Shown here: one piece after another, positions 9,160 through 19,437 of the stretch | How the letters are laid out: the number at the start of each line of letters is the position of its first letter | How positions within the stretch are numbered: position 1 is the stretch's first letter | NCBI RefSeq assembly: GCF_010119245.1 | Contig: NZ_WNKG01000010.1 | Location: forward strand, 1-64,000 | Direction of reading: 5' to 3' | Length of the DNA: 64,000 nt | Source: Cyclobacterium salsum | Lineage (GTDB): Bacteria > Bacteroidota > Bacteroidia > Cytophagales > Cyclobacteriaceae | Notes under the pieces: generated by a model | Told to the model about the DNA's origin: nothing | Databases searched by the model: none | What the model saw: only the letters and a program-made list of their open reading frames with translations | Position numbers and translations under genes: made by a program

Positions 9160-9190
9160 CCTGCCCTGTTTTTTTTACAGGGCAGGTTTT
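9160..9190 (+). terminator. Strong intrinsic terminator
   Basis: CCTGCCCTGT pairs perfectly with ACAGGGCAGG around a T loop and is followed by TTTTCCTT. It lies between the intron fragment and the next gene. Confidence 0.7.
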
Positions 9191-9329
9191 CCTTGGGGAA
9201 TGCAGTGAAGAAAGCGGGAGACTTTTTTTACCATCAAAAATAAAATCTTACCCCTTTACGCAACTCGATTCTATATTTTCCCATCCTATAGGCGATACAC
9301 ATTATTCACTTACTTATGAAACTTACACA

Positions 9330-11654
9330 ATGAAATCGTCAATAATTCAGGCAGCATTTCTGCTATTTGCTCTTTTCGCTTTTTCGGGTTGCGAAGAAGA
9401 AGACTTAAATCCCATCAATCCACTAAATGCTGATGCAGGTGACCCAACTTCCGGATTTGTGGGGCACTCGACGCTACTTGATGGCAGCCTATCAACCAAC
9501 GCTGCCGGAAAGCCCTTCACATATAATTGGGAGATAAGTTCCAAACCTACCGGTTCCGAATTCACCATCGAAGATCAGGATGAAGTGTTGGCCAGTTTTT
9601 ATGGAAGCATTTCCGGGGAGTATGTAGTCAAACTCACCATTTCCTATTTGAATTGGCAGGATACGGACAATGTGACCATAACCCTGAGCGATGATCCCGA
9701 ACCAAGCCTTTTGGCAGTGGCAGGTGAAGACCGGATCCAGGAAATCGGTGAAGCTTTGGCCCTCAACGGTTCTGCTTCCATTTTGGGAGGAGAGGGAGTT
9801 CAAATCCTTTGGGAAAATGTATCCAAGCCCGAAAACAGCACAGTTACCATCCAAAACCCTACTTTCCTTGAAACTACTTTTAGCCCAAATAGAGCAGGTG
9901 AATATGCTTTTAAGCTGACCCTGACTTTTGGGGAACTAAAATCCCAGGATATGGTGAAAATTACCGTTCAGGAAAGCACATCCAATCAAGGTCCAATTAT
10001 TATCCAATCGGATATCTTGGAAGATAAAACATTGGTAAATGTTTTTGTATCGGATCCTGACAAATTGGACTATTTGGTCACTACTGATGTGGCAGTAAGG
10101 GGGGCAAAATTGACCATCGAACCCGGGGTACGTGTAGGTTTTGAAGATGGCGCGGGGTTGGTCATTGCGGAAAACGCATCCCTAAAGGCCTACACCATGC
10201 TGACTGAGACCTTACCTATCATTTTTCAGGGAAAAGAAGCCCAAAAGGGATATTGGGACGGGATCAAAATACTTTCCCAAAACCCACCTGAATATCTGGC
10301 CGGTATAGAAGTGAGAGATGCCGGAAAGCTTGGATACGGGATTCAAGTCGGTCCAGGAGCAAAATTATTCCTTTCAAACTCCACCATTCACCTGAATGAT
10401 GGAATAGGCCTTGATTTCCTAATCAGCTCACAGATAGCGGAATTCAAGCATAACAAGATCAAAGAAAACACCGGCGCTCCACTGCAGATCCCTGCCGGTT
10501 TGATGACACAGGTATCTGTTGACAATCAGTTTCAGGATGGAGCCATACAGATCGTAGAGGGCAAAATCCTAAGCGGGGTAGACAATTATTGGCCGACCTT
10601 TCAGGTGGAATATGATGTACTGGATGAATTGGTCATTTACAACGGTTCCACTTTGGTGCTTTCAAATGGCGCTCACCTAAATATGGGTAATGATCAGGGG
10701 ATCCGTGTGATTTCTGGTGGAAAACTCCGGATCCTCGGTGCTGAGACTTCTCCGGTAGTCATCGAAGGAAAAACCAAAACGAAAGGTGCTTGGAGAGGTA
10801 TCTATATCAATGACTCCCAAGGCGCAGTTAGCAGTATCCTGTTTGCCACCATTAGACATGCTGGTAGCCATCCCATCGCAGGACAGGATCCGGCTACCAT
10901 CAAACTGGGCAATGGGGCAGGACTAAAAATGTTCAAAACCACCCTTGATGAAGGCAAAGGCCATGGGTTAGAAGCTTCCGCTACCAATCTTAATATAGAG
11001 TTCAGCCAAAACACCATCATAAACCACCTGAAAAACCCGCTTTCTGTTTCTGCCCAAGTAGTAGAACACCTGGGTTTTTTCAATAGGCTAGAAAACAATG
11101 GAGAAAATGAAGTCCTCGTAGATGGATTTCATCCATTGGCAAAAGATGGGGGAGAAATCGTCTGGAAAGGTTTCCAACAGCGTGTCCCCTATGTGATCAA
11201 AGGATTGAGCAAGGACCTGGTCATCCAATCAGGAATGCGCCTCAAAGAGGGGGTAGTTATCAAAATGCAGCCAAACTCGCGTATAGACGTACAGGACGCA
11301 AATGGAAGACTAGGCTATTTAAGAATCGAGGGAAATGCAGGCAATCCCGTGATTATTCGCAGTGTTGGTGAGGAGGCTGGCTCATGGCATGGGATTACCT
11401 ATTCAACTAATCACGCACAAAATCACATTCAATACGCTGAAATCTTACATGCTGGAAAGTTGTTGGCAAATAATTTCTCTGCCGCAATCACCGTGGACAA
11501 TGTCCCACAAGGATCCTTGCTCATTCAAAACTCAAGGATCGCCTACTCAGGGCAACACGGAATCGCAGTCGCTAAGCAGTTTTCAGACTTTTTGCGCACG
11601 TCCGATCTAACGTTTGAAGGAATCACTGGCAGCGATATTTCTGCATGGGAGTAA
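9330..11654 (+). CDS. PKD-domain / parallel beta-helix lipoprotein
   Basis: A 774-aa surface lipoprotein. Lipobox FSGC follows a hydrophobic signal, then two PKD/REJ-like Ig domains (about residues 30-120 and 125-215; LDGSLSTNAAGKPFTYNWE, LNGSASILGGEGVQILWE). The rest has repeated short glycine-rich strands (GIQVGPGAKLFLSNSTIH, GNGAGLKMFKTTLDEGKGHG), indicating a right-handed beta-helix. It could bind or cleave polysaccharide, but no catalytic motif is evident. The ATG at 9330 was chosen because the signal peptide begins there; the reading frame extends upstream through the terminator. Confidence 0.75.
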   Translation: MKSSIIQAAFLLFALFAFSGCEEEDLNPINPLNADAGDPTSGFVGHSTLLDGSLSTNAAGKPFTYNWEISSKPTGSEFTIEDQDEVLASFYGSISGEYVVKLTISYLNWQDTDNVTITLSDDPEPSLLAVAGEDRIQEIGEALALNGSASILGGEGVQILWENVSKPENSTVTIQNPTFLETTFSPNRAGEYAFKLTLTFGELKSQDMVKITVQESTSNQGPIIIQSDILEDKTLVNVFVSDPDKLDYLVTTDVAVRGAKLTIEPGVRVGFEDGAGLVIAENASLKAYTMLTETLPIIFQGKEAQKGYWDGIKILSQNPPEYLAGIEVRDAGKLGYGIQVGPGAKLFLSNSTIHLNDGIGLDFLISSQIAEFKHNKIKENTGAPLQIPAGLMTQVSVDNQFQDGAIQIVEGKILSGVDNYWPTFQVEYDVLDELVIYNGSTLVLSNGAHLNMGNDQGIRVISGGKLRILGAETSPVVIEGKTKTKGAWRGIYINDSQGAVSSILFATIRHAGSHPIAGQDPATIKLGNGAGLKMFKTTLDEGKGHGLEASATNLNIEFSQNTIINHLKNPLSVSAQVVEHLGFFNRLENNGENEVLVDGFHPLAKDGGEIVWKGFQQRVPYVIKGLSKDLVIQSGMRLKEGVVIKMQPNSRIDVQDANGRLGYLRIEGNAGNPVIIRSVGEEAGSWHGITYSTNHAQNHIQYAEILHAGKLLANNFSAAITVDNVPQGSLLIQNSRIAYSGQHGIAVAKQFSDFLRTSDLTFEGITGSDISAWE

Positions 11655-11678
11655 TTATTTGGATTTTTGTTTTGAGAG

Positions 11679-11703
11679 TCCCCCGCCGGTAGTTGGCGGG
11701 GGA
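11679..11703 (+). terminator. Intrinsic terminator after the PKD lipoprotein gene
   Basis: TCCCCCGCC pairs with GGCGGGGGA around a 7-nt loop, 25 bp after the stop codon, followed by a weakly T-rich tail. The rest of 11704-12027 shows no gene. Confidence 0.65.
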
Positions 11704-12027
11704 TTATTTATAAAATCAAGTCCCAATTTGAGCTTTAATTCTACCCTAAGGACCTTTTTTTCACCTCACTTATAAAAAAATAAGTTTATGGAAACCTTAC
11801 ATTTAAGAAAAGCCACAATCAAATTGAAATGGGGGGGCTGACTTTTTTAATTGACCCCTATTTCAGCGGATTATTCGTGAACCACCAACCAATCGGTGGG
11901 AAGTCAAAAACCCCCACCTTAGCGCTTTCTTTCCATTTGCAAAGGACATAGTGGATTGGATTTCTTTTTTTATAGCCATTCAAATAAAAAATTCTCCTTC
12001 GGAACCACCGGCGGCATTCCATGCATT

Positions 12028-12609
12028 TCAATTATTCCTTGGTTCGATTTGTAAGAGTCGCTGCAGATGGATTCTTGCACGGCTCAACTGAGATTTGGAG
12101 GTGCTTTCGGAAATGGAAAGTTGCTTGCCTATTTCCTCATGACTCAAACCTTCAAAAACAAACAACTCAAAAACCTTTCGATAACCCCTCGGGAGCCGCT
12201 CGACAGTGTGGATTAAATCATCCCAATGGAGTGAGGTATCCGGACCATCCTGATTTGCCGTTAGATTAATTCGCTCCAGGTCAGCCTCCTTTCGCCATTG
12301 AGAAGCTTTTTCCAAATGCATCAGACATTCATTGACCACAATACGCCGGATCCAGCCTTCAAAGCTCCCGGTTTGTTTAAATTGTCCGATCCGATCAAAG
12401 ACCTTTTGAAAAGCTACCAAAAGCACATCCTCGGCAGCAGCGGAATCTTTGATATACCTGAAACAAATGCCGCACATTTTAGTGTAAAGCCGATTGAACA
12501 GCTCACGCTGTGTGCGGGGATTTTGGGCAAGGCAGCCCAGATAAAGCTGCTCGATTGGGAGTCCACAAGCCGAGACTTCCGAGGATGGGTTGAACAATGT
12601 AGGTTTCAT
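12028..12609 (-). CDS. ECF-type RNA polymerase sigma factor
   Basis: A 193-aa sigma-70 family ECF factor. Region 2 (about residues 38-100) contains LYTKMCGICFRYIKDSAAAE and FEGWIRRIVVNECL. Region 4 (about 135-185) contains LPRGYRKVFELFVFEGLSHE followed by an HTH ending SKSQLSRARIHLQRLL. No anti-sigma gene is adjacent in the usual position; the genes upstream on the same strand are a 54-aa exported peptide and a two-component pair. Targets are unknown. Confidence 0.9.
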   Translation of the reverse strand: MKPTLFNPSSEVSACGLPIEQLYLGCLAQNPRTQRELFNRLYTKMCGICFRYIKDSAAAEDVLLVAFQKVFDRIGQFKQTGSFEGWIRRIVVNECLMHLEKASQWRKEADLERINLTANQDGPDTSLHWDDLIHTVERLPRGYRKVFELFVFEGLSHEEIGKQLSISESTSKSQLSRARIHLQRLLQIEPRNN

Positions 12610-12679
12610 ATTGGATTATTTTCAAAAGTTGGTTTAATTCTCAAAAAGGGACATGGGTTGATGGTACTATCACTAGATT

Positions 12680-12844
12680 TCACCGGTAGGGGATATTATT
12701 ATGACAGCACATGAATGTGTGGTTACCTTGGGCCATACTTTCAACTGCAACTTCAGCTGAAAATGAAGGCCCAACTTTCTCTTCACCGAGGCAAATAGTC
12801 ATCGCCCACAGGAGGAAGATGATTTTCCAAAAAGTCTTCATCAT
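12680..12844 (-). CDS. Small exported peptide, unrecognised
   Basis: Reading the minus strand from an ATG at 12844 gives 54 codons: MMKTFWKIIFLLWAMTICLG, a good signal peptide, then a short polar tail with CCHNNIPYR at the end. It lies 70 bp upstream of the ECF sigma factor gene on the same strand. It might be a small sigma-associated or regulatory peptide, but there is no family support. Confidence 0.35.
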   Translation of the reverse strand: MMKTFWKIIFLLWAMTICLGEEKVGPSFSAEVAVESMAQGNHTFMCCHNNIPYR

Positions 12845-13030
12845 TTTGATTATCAATTAGTACAAGACAAAATTGCTTCAAAAAGAAATGCTATTAAATC
12901 ACATAAAGGGGTGGAATCAAGAGGCTTAAAGGCGCTAAAAGCTCAAAAGATGTGAGTCGGATTAGGGTAAAAAAAAAATACCTTTCTGGTCTTGAAAACC
13001 GGAAAGGTATGGAGCAAACTCAGAAATTGC

Positions 13031-13663
13031 TCAAACAATCTTATCCCGAAATGCTTTTGCCACAGCCTCGCTCTTCGAATTGACGTGAAGCTTCTCGTAG
13101 ATCTTTTTGATGTGGGATCGCACCGTATCTATGGCTATAAACATCTCAGCCGCGATCATCTTATAGGAATAACCCTTGACCAGCCATTGCAGCACTTCTT
13201 TTTCACGATCGGTAAGGTTATAATCGTTTTCTACAGCAGGCTGAATTTGGGAAAACATTTTCAGCACCTGGGCCGCAACAGACGAAGTCATCGGGGCCCC
13301 ACCTGTCGAGGCCTCTTGAATGTATTCCAATAGTTTAGCAGGAGGTGTTTTTTTCAGGATGTAGCCATTAGCCCCACTTTTTAATGCTTCGAAAATATTT
13401 TGATGGTCATCAAAAACAGTCAGCATCAGCACTTTGATTTGTTCATCGGCTTTGCGAATAATTTTCAATCCTTCCAGACCATTTACTCCCGGCATATCGA
13501 TGTCCATCAGGACCACATCCGGCCGAAAGACCTTGATCTCATGAGCCACGTTGGAACAGTTTTTAAAAGAAGCCAACACGCTGAATCCCTCGCTGCCGTC
13601 GATCAGCATGGTAAGTCCTTCTCGGAGTTGGGGGTTGTCTTCATAAATTAGGAGCTTGATCAT
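13031..13663 (-). CDS. NarL/LuxR-family response regulator
   Basis: A 210-aa two-component response regulator. The receiver domain has acidic residues in YEDN, the phosphoacceptor aspartate in DVVLMDIDMPG, a threonine in MLTVFDD and a lysine in ILKKT. The LuxR-type C-terminal HTH begins LTDREKEVLQWLVKGYSYKM. It is encoded 72 bp downstream of the propeller-type sensor kinase on the same strand, so the two are probably cognate partners in one operon. Confidence 0.95.
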   Translation of the reverse strand: MIKLLIYEDNPQLREGLTMLIDGSEGFSVLASFKNCSNVAHEIKVFRPDVVLMDIDMPGVNGLEGLKIIRKADEQIKVLMLTVFDDHQNIFEALKSGANGYILKKTPPAKLLEYIQEASTGGAPMTSSVAAQVLKMFSQIQPAVENDYNLTDREKEVLQWLVKGYSYKMIAAEMFIAIDTVRSHIKKIYEKLHVNSKSEAVAKAFRDKIV

Positions 13664-13735
13664 AATTTCGGGAGTTTAGCAACACAAAAATAGCTTTGCC
13701 TATAATGGTTATCAATCACATATTGAGGTTGTTTT

Positions 13736-16732
13736 TCAAAGCAGGACTTTCAGAATCAATTCCGTTCCTTTTCCTGGATTGGTGTCGATTTCCATATTTC
13801 CACCAAGGTTTGATGCTCTTTTTTTCATGTTTTCCAGGCCGTTACCTTCCTCCAAGTCATCCATATTAAATCCTTTTCCATCATCCTTAATTCGCATGGT
13901 AAATAGTGCTCCATCCAACCCAAAATCAATAAACACCCTTGATGCACCGGAGTATTTTGCGGCATTGTTAACTCCTTCTTTGAAGATCAGAAACAAATCT
14001 CTTCGCGCATCCATACTGAGTTTCAGGCCCAGAATCCGTTGGTGTACCTCCATGGAAAATACCATATCTTTACTTTCAAGCACCTGATTGGCAAATTCAC
14101 GCATGCGGGCGATGAGCTTTTCCATGGAGTCATTTTGAGGCTTGATGCTCCACACGATGTCGTCCATGGATTCCATCATCCGCTGACTGTTCTCAGAGAT
14201 TTTGGAAATGTAGTCGCTGGTTTTGGCAGGATCGGTTCCCAATTTGGTTTTTGCCATGGAGCTCAGGATATTTATTGTACTGAGTGTAGATCCCATATCA
14301 TCGTGCAGATCTCTCGCCAATTGGCTACGAAGTTTGACCACGGCCATGATCCGGTTTATATTCATGCGGTAAATCAATACCACAATTCCCAGGAAAAGCA
14401 TTCCCAACAATGCTTTGAACCACCAGGTCTGAACCAAACCTGGCTTGATTTCGAAAGCATAAGCAGCGGCTTCCGAGAAAACTCCAAGTTCATTGGCGGT
14501 CTTCACCTCAAACCGATAGGTTCCTGGCGGCAAAAGGGAATAGACCGCCTTAAAATCGCCCCTGGCCTTTTCCCAATCCTGACCTGCCCCTACCAATCGG
14601 TAGTAGTACCCAAATCGGTCTTGCAAAAGGAAATTCAATATATTGAAATCAAAGGTCAGGTTGTTTTGATGAGAAGAAAATACTCGTTGGGAGTTTTCTA
14701 CTGTCCCATCCCCAACATAGATACCGAAAAGACTCACACTGGTGACGGTAGGCCGGAGAGGTGGGAGATTTCGCTCAAACTGCAACGGATCAAAAATCAG
14801 CAAGGCATTATTGCTCACAAATGCCAATGCTCCATTTGATAATCGGGTTCCTGAGTATCCGTCAGTCGGTAGCTGAGAGAAAAAGTGATTCTTTCCAAAA
14901 GACGAAAAGGTATTATTATTTACATCAAATTGCGTCATACCGTTGGGTGTGTAGATCCAGGCAAGTCCGGTCAGGTCTGATTCAATGTGGGAAATAACAT
15001 TACTTACCATACCATCGGAGTAGGAAAAAACCTGGTTTTTTCCGGTCAGCGCATTGAATTTATTGAGCAATTCATAGCCCATGAGAAAAATACTGTCATT
15101 GAGTTGATGAATTTTCTCGATTTTGTTGGAGCTAAGAACACGGTCATCGAGATGCTGGATGATTTTTCCGTCGCCAGGGTCAAACACATAAACACCTTCA
15201 TTGATGGTTGCAACCCAGATTTTCTGGTCTTTACTCACCAGCAACTTCGGGATGGTACCGCCCACTTTACGAAATCTGCGAAATCCACTCTCTTGAATCC
15301 CTTCTCCTGTGTAATGAATCACTGCACCATTTTGAGTTCCAAACCACAAGTCACCTTTGGCATCCTGGGCAATGGCCCGGATAGTCGAACCCCCAAACAC
15401 ATCTGGACTTAGAAGAAAGGATTTTCGGGTATCCAAATCAATGACTTGAAGATTTCCTTTTTGAAGAGCCACCCATACCAGCTCTCTTTTTTTGTCGTGA
15501 AAAAGATCCCAGACTTGCTTAAATTCTGGGCCCGAAGGTAGGTTTTTTCGAGACCAATCCGAATCTTGCTCCCCATAAATCGGTTTGTAGATTTTTATAC
15601 CTTTTCCCCAACTACCCATCCATAAAGTGGTATCTCCCTGGTAGATGACTTCTTCGACAGTTTGAAGTTCGTTGTTCCCATTCTTGTTGTCAAGATTGAA
15701 AAAATTAATATCCGGAGTATCCAAATGCAGGAAATACAGCCCTTGATCAGTTCCCAGCCAAATACCTTTAGAAGGGTCCCAAATCGCTTTGGTTATTTTG
15801 TCAAACAGGATATCATCCTGTACTACCCTTGTGAACTGTTGACTTTGCCGATCATAGTCTGCTAAAGTCTGAACCCCATATCGCCAAAACTGACCATCCG
15901 GCAACTCCAGTATCCCGTAGACTTCCTGATAATTATCATTCCCATTCCGCAACTCCTCCTTGTGGTCTTTCCATTGGTTGGTTTTGGACTCGTAGGAAAG
16001 TAAAATTTCATCGGGATCCCAATAATTTATCCAGTAGATGTCTTCTTGATCTTGATAGACATTGATGACATGATGAAAATCTGTCCGTTGTAATAAAGGC
16101 AGGTTCTCAGGATTGTGAAAGGCAGTGTACACTTGATCTTTTGCCGGGTCATATACAGCGATTCCCTCCACACAACTCAACCAGTACTTTCCTTGCCGAT
16201 CTTCAAAAATCGAATTTGGCCTCCAGCCGTCAGGAAGTTTTATCGGCAGATTTTGATCCGTTATATGTCCCTTTAGCGGATCAAACCATAAAATTTTGTT
16301 TTCTTTGAAAATAATAAAGAGATTTCCCCTTTGGTCCATCCAAAGGAATTCCCAACTGGACCGAACCTGTTTTTTTTCAAACGGAAATGGTGTAAACTGC
16401 TCCTTTTCAGGTATATAGTACCCATATTCATTTCCGATTCGCAACCACATATTGCCTGCCTGATCCTCCTGTATTTCATAGACAGGAAGACTGGGCTGCC
16501 TCACACCGTCCTTTTTTACTTCATAGGTCATGAATGTGCGCCCGTCAAATCGCTGCAATCCATTGGGTGTACCGATCCAAAGAAATTGGTTTCGGTCCTG
16601 ATGGATGGTCAAAATCTGATTGGCTGAAAGTCCTTCGGCCAGCCCAAACCGACTGATAAAAAATCGTTTGGCCTCTGCCTGAATATTCATGCAGTTGAAT
16701 AAAAAGAGAAGTATGAAAAACGATTTTTTCAT
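13736..16732 (-). CDS. Two-component regulator propeller sensor histidine kinase
   Basis: A 998-aa membrane sensor kinase. A signal peptide is followed by about 14 blades of a periplasmic double propeller (Reg_prop repeats such as WIGTPNGLQRFDG, WLGTDQGLYFL, WFGTQNGAVIHY). Then come a Y_Y_Y domain (LPPGTYRFEVKTANE), one membrane segment (WWFKALLGMLFLGIVVLIY), a HisKA_3 dimerisation domain with the phospho-histidine in ARDLHDDMGST (about residue 807), and a HATPase_c domain ending in DTNPGKGTELILKV. Such sensors in Bacteroidota usually control glycan use, but the ligand is unknown. The start at 16732 begins the signal peptide. Confidence 0.93.
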   Translation of the reverse strand: MKKSFFILLFLFNCMNIQAEAKRFFISRFGLAEGLSANQILTIHQDRNQFLWIGTPNGLQRFDGRTFMTYEVKKDGVRQPSLPVYEIQEDQAGNMWLRIGNEYGYYIPEKEQFTPFPFEKKQVRSSWEFLWMDQRGNLFIIFKENKILWFDPLKGHITDQNLPIKLPDGWRPNSIFEDRQGKYWLSCVEGIAVYDPAKDQVYTAFHNPENLPLLQRTDFHHVINVYQDQEDIYWINYWDPDEILLSYESKTNQWKDHKEELRNGNDNYQEVYGILELPDGQFWRYGVQTLADYDRQSQQFTRVVQDDILFDKITKAIWDPSKGIWLGTDQGLYFLHLDTPDINFFNLDNKNGNNELQTVEEVIYQGDTTLWMGSWGKGIKIYKPIYGEQDSDWSRKNLPSGPEFKQVWDLFHDKKRELVWVALQKGNLQVIDLDTRKSFLLSPDVFGGSTIRAIAQDAKGDLWFGTQNGAVIHYTGEGIQESGFRRFRKVGGTIPKLLVSKDQKIWVATINEGVYVFDPGDGKIIQHLDDRVLSSNKIEKIHQLNDSIFLMGYELLNKFNALTGKNQVFSYSDGMVSNVISHIESDLTGLAWIYTPNGMTQFDVNNNTFSSFGKNHFFSQLPTDGYSGTRLSNGALAFVSNNALLIFDPLQFERNLPPLRPTVTSVSLFGIYVGDGTVENSQRVFSSHQNNLTFDFNILNFLLQDRFGYYYRLVGAGQDWEKARGDFKAVYSLLPPGTYRFEVKTANELGVFSEAAAYAFEIKPGLVQTWWFKALLGMLFLGIVVLIYRMNINRIMAVVKLRSQLARDLHDDMGSTLSTINILSSMAKTKLGTDPAKTSDYISKISENSQRMMESMDDIVWSIKPQNDSMEKLIARMREFANQVLESKDMVFSMEVHQRILGLKLSMDARRDLFLIFKEGVNNAAKYSGASRVFIDFGLDGALFTMRIKDDGKGFNMDDLEEGNGLENMKKRASNLGGNMEIDTNPGKGTELILKVLL

Positions 16733-16878
16733 ATGGACGACTAAATATAGGTGATTTGAAAAAATATCCCGCTTACTTTTACCCCAAATCACATGTTTAT
16801 GTGGGCGATAGGAAAGCAACGCATAAGCCTGTTATGGCATCTAAAAAAAAATGGTACCAAAAACAAAATATCTGATTT

Positions 16879-17676
16879 ATGAAAAGACTACATAATAAAA
16901 CAGCCTTGATCACTGGTGCGGCTCGTGGAATTGGAGAAAGCATCGCCCGGATTTTTTTACAAAAAGGGGCAAGGGTAATCCTCTCAGATATCCGTGATGA
17001 AATGGGAAAAACGCTAGCCAGAGAACTCGGAGAAATGGCCTGCTATACCCATCTCGATGTAAAAAATGAAGGTGAGTGGAAATTGGTTTATGAAAAGCTT
17101 CTGTTGGAATTTGGCGGACTGGATATTTTGGTGAATAATGCCGGAATCACGGGCTTTCTGGAAACCAAAGGCCCTTTTGATGCCGAAAACCTCGATATGG
17201 AATCCTTCGAAGAAGTGGTACGGGTCAATCTCAACGGGACGGTTCTGGGCTGCAAATACGCAATCCCTCTGATGAAACGTAAGGGAAGTGGCAGCATCAT
17301 CAATATTTCTTCACGCAGTGGACTGGTTGGTATTCCAGGTGCGGCAGCATATGCAGCCAGCAAAGCAGCCGTAAGAAATCATACCAAATCCGTTGCCCTT
17401 CTCTGTGCCGAAAAACGCTACAACATCCGCTGCAATTCCATCCATCCCGCCGCCATCATGACGCCAATGTGGGATGCGATGCTTGGAGATGGAGAAATCC
17501 GGAAAAAAATCATCAAAAATGTAGAAGCTGGAATTCCTTTAGGCCATTTTGGTAATCCAGAAGATGTGGCCTTTGCTGCCTTGTATTTGGCATCGGATGA
17601 ATCCCGGTATGTGACAGGAATTGAATTGAATGTGGACGGAGGGATTTTGGCAGGATCGGAAGCACGACCCGAATAA
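16879..17676 (+). CDS. SDR-family NAD(P)-dependent oxidoreductase
   Basis: A 265-aa classical short-chain dehydrogenase. The Rossmann motif TGAARGIG lies near residues 12-19, NNAG near 90, the catalytic serine in NISSRSG, and the catalytic pair in YAASK. The acid in LSDIRDE after beta-2 favours NAD(H) over NADP(H). The substrate is unknown. The gene is divergent from the sensor kinase, with 146 bp between them that may hold promoters for both. Confidence 0.93.
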   Translation: MKRLHNKTALITGAARGIGESIARIFLQKGARVILSDIRDEMGKTLARELGEMACYTHLDVKNEGEWKLVYEKLLLEFGGLDILVNNAGITGFLETKGPFDAENLDMESFEEVVRVNLNGTVLGCKYAIPLMKRKGSGSIINISSRSGLVGIPGAAAYAASKAAVRNHTKSVALLCAEKRYNIRCNSIHPAAIMTPMWDAMLGDGEIRKKIIKNVEAGIPLGHFGNPEDVAFAALYLASDESRYVTGIELNVDGGILAGSEARPE

Positions 17677-17931
17677 CGTTTCTATAATCAATACTAAGTA
17701 GCTTTCTCATAACAGCCGATTGTCCTATTAAAGGCTGACACCATAACACTTTTTAAGACGGCCTTTTCATTTTTTCCAATTGTGGTTTTGGAGAATTAAA
17801 AGAGTTTTTATCACCCTTTTATGTGAGTTGATTTTTCAGATTTCCAAGCAACCAGTTTAAGGGAAACACCATCCTTTCAAGGCCGGAAGATTCAATTTCT
17901 CTGGCCTTACCTAACTTTAATGTCTGTTACT

Positions 17932-19437
17932 ATGAAAACTGCTTGGATTTACTTCTTACTTTCTCTCCTTTTTATCGGATGCAAAAATGAAATTGAGTTG
18001 CCGTTCCGGATTTTTGAAATCAAAATGGACCGTCAAGTTTTTGGAAACTTTCTTCGGTTTGAGGTTTTGTCTGATCCCGAAACCCCCAAATCCGACCTGA
18101 CTTTTTTCATTGGAAATCTTGAAGTTTTCCCTGAAAAAACGGAATACGGAAAATGGGTTCTGCATTTAGAGGAATATCCGGCAGGCACTCATCAGCTCAA
18201 GGTAATGCAAAAGTCCAATCCTAAAAATTGTAAAATCAGCAACTTCGAGAAAGCAGGTTTTCTACTTGAACTGGCCGTAGACCCAAGCCTGATGGAAGAT
18301 GGAGTAAGGCATCATTTGATAGTTTGGAATGAGGCTGGCCGAACAATATGGGTTGAAGAGCTGACCCAGGCTGGAAATTATCGGGTGGCATTAGGCAGCT
18401 ATGAATCTGATCATTTCTCCATGGGAATATTTACCGAATTCGAGAATTTTTCTCAGGGCTTGGGACAGGTCTTTGATCAAGTTCCTCTTGGTTATTATTT
18501 TCCCCTGAGTGTGGAAAATAAAGACTTGCCTCCTTTCGGAACTGCTACGCTAAAGTTCCAGCAGATTCCCGCTCATCAGGGATACTGGATCGGAAGTCGG
18601 GGAAGCTTTTCTCATGGACAGACTTTGCCCAGTACTCTGCCACTGTTTCTGGATGTGATTCCAACGCGGTTTTTTATTCGGGTAAAACAAGGGCAAAAAA
18701 CTTATGCAAGGTTATTTGCAGAGGAGGCCACCTTTTCAGGGGCACAAGTGAACTTAAATCTGGGAGCAATGGATTTGATGACTCCTCACACCATCAGCTT
18801 TTCCAAAGCCATTTCCGGATCTTATTCCGTATATGGATTTGAGTCTGCCACCGATCTCAAAACCCAGATTCCTTTGGATTTGGGTTCGCTAAATGATTTG
18901 CAACAGCTCGATATGGTGGATTACGGTACCCTTTACCCCAAAGTAGAATTTCAACTTAACTATGCCGAGGAAGGTTTTCAGGGGTTTTCCAGATATAGAG
19001 CAGCCCGATTTCCTACTTCCGTGCAAATTTTTGATGCAGATTTTTCCATCCAAAATGAAGATAAGCTAACCATCAAAGGAACTGTGGATCTGGTGTTTTC
19101 TACCTGGTCAGGAATGGATTCAAATGGAACGGATTGGCTCATTTTCCGCGTACAAGAACCTGATCAAACCCGCCTCCAGGCCCCACTAATCTCCTCCGAA
19201 ATAATCAATCTTGAGGACGTTTCCTTGAGGTCAGTAACCTTGGAAGAGAGTGACTTGCTGGAAAATTATTCTGATTTTATCGCCGATTTTTCCCAGGGGA
19301 AAAACAAGGATTATTTCCTTAAATCCAGCAGGTTTCACTCCAAATCTAAACCCTTGACTTCCGCCAGAACCTTAAAAAATGAACAAGTCTTGGAGTCATT
19401 TTCTAAATTTTCATACACCCATCAATTCCTTAAATGA
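17932..19437 (+). CDS. Large lipoprotein of unknown function
   Basis: A 501-aa predicted lipoprotein starting MKTAWIYFLLSLLFIGCKNE, with the lipidated cysteine at residue 17. The remainder is rich in short beta-strand patterns and aromatic residues, with no recognisable catalytic motif. The ATG at 17932 was chosen over one four codons upstream because it gives the better signal peptide. The 255 bp before it hold no gene. Confidence 0.6.
   Translation: MKTAWIYFLLSLLFIGCKNEIELPFRIFEIKMDRQVFGNFLRFEVLSDPETPKSDLTFFIGNLEVFPEKTEYGKWVLHLEEYPAGTHQLKVMQKSNPKNCKISNFEKAGFLLELAVDPSLMEDGVRHHLIVWNEAGRTIWVEELTQAGNYRVALGSYESDHFSMGIFTEFENFSQGLGQVFDQVPLGYYFPLSVENKDLPPFGTATLKFQQIPAHQGYWIGSRGSFSHGQTLPSTLPLFLDVIPTRFFIRVKQGQKTYARLFAEEATFSGAQVNLNLGAMDLMTPHTISFSKAISGSYSVYGFESATDLKTQIPLDLGSLNDLQQLDMVDYGTLYPKVEFQLNYAEEGFQGFSRYRAARFPTSVQIFDADFSIQNEDKLTIKGTVDLVFSTWSGMDSNGTDWLIFRVQEPDQTRLQAPLISSEIINLEDVSLRSVTLEESDLLENYSDFIADFSQGKNKDYFLKSSRFHSKSKPLTSARTLKNEQVLESFSKFSYTHQFLK

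Noticed and set aside
9120-9329. N-terminal extension of the PKD lipoprotein
   Set aside because: It reads through a terminator and intron fragment, and the signal peptide starts at 9330.
14039-14839. 266-codon frame opposite the sensor kinase
   Set aside because: It lies wholly over the kinase and Y_Y_Y domains on the other strand and has no recognisable motif.
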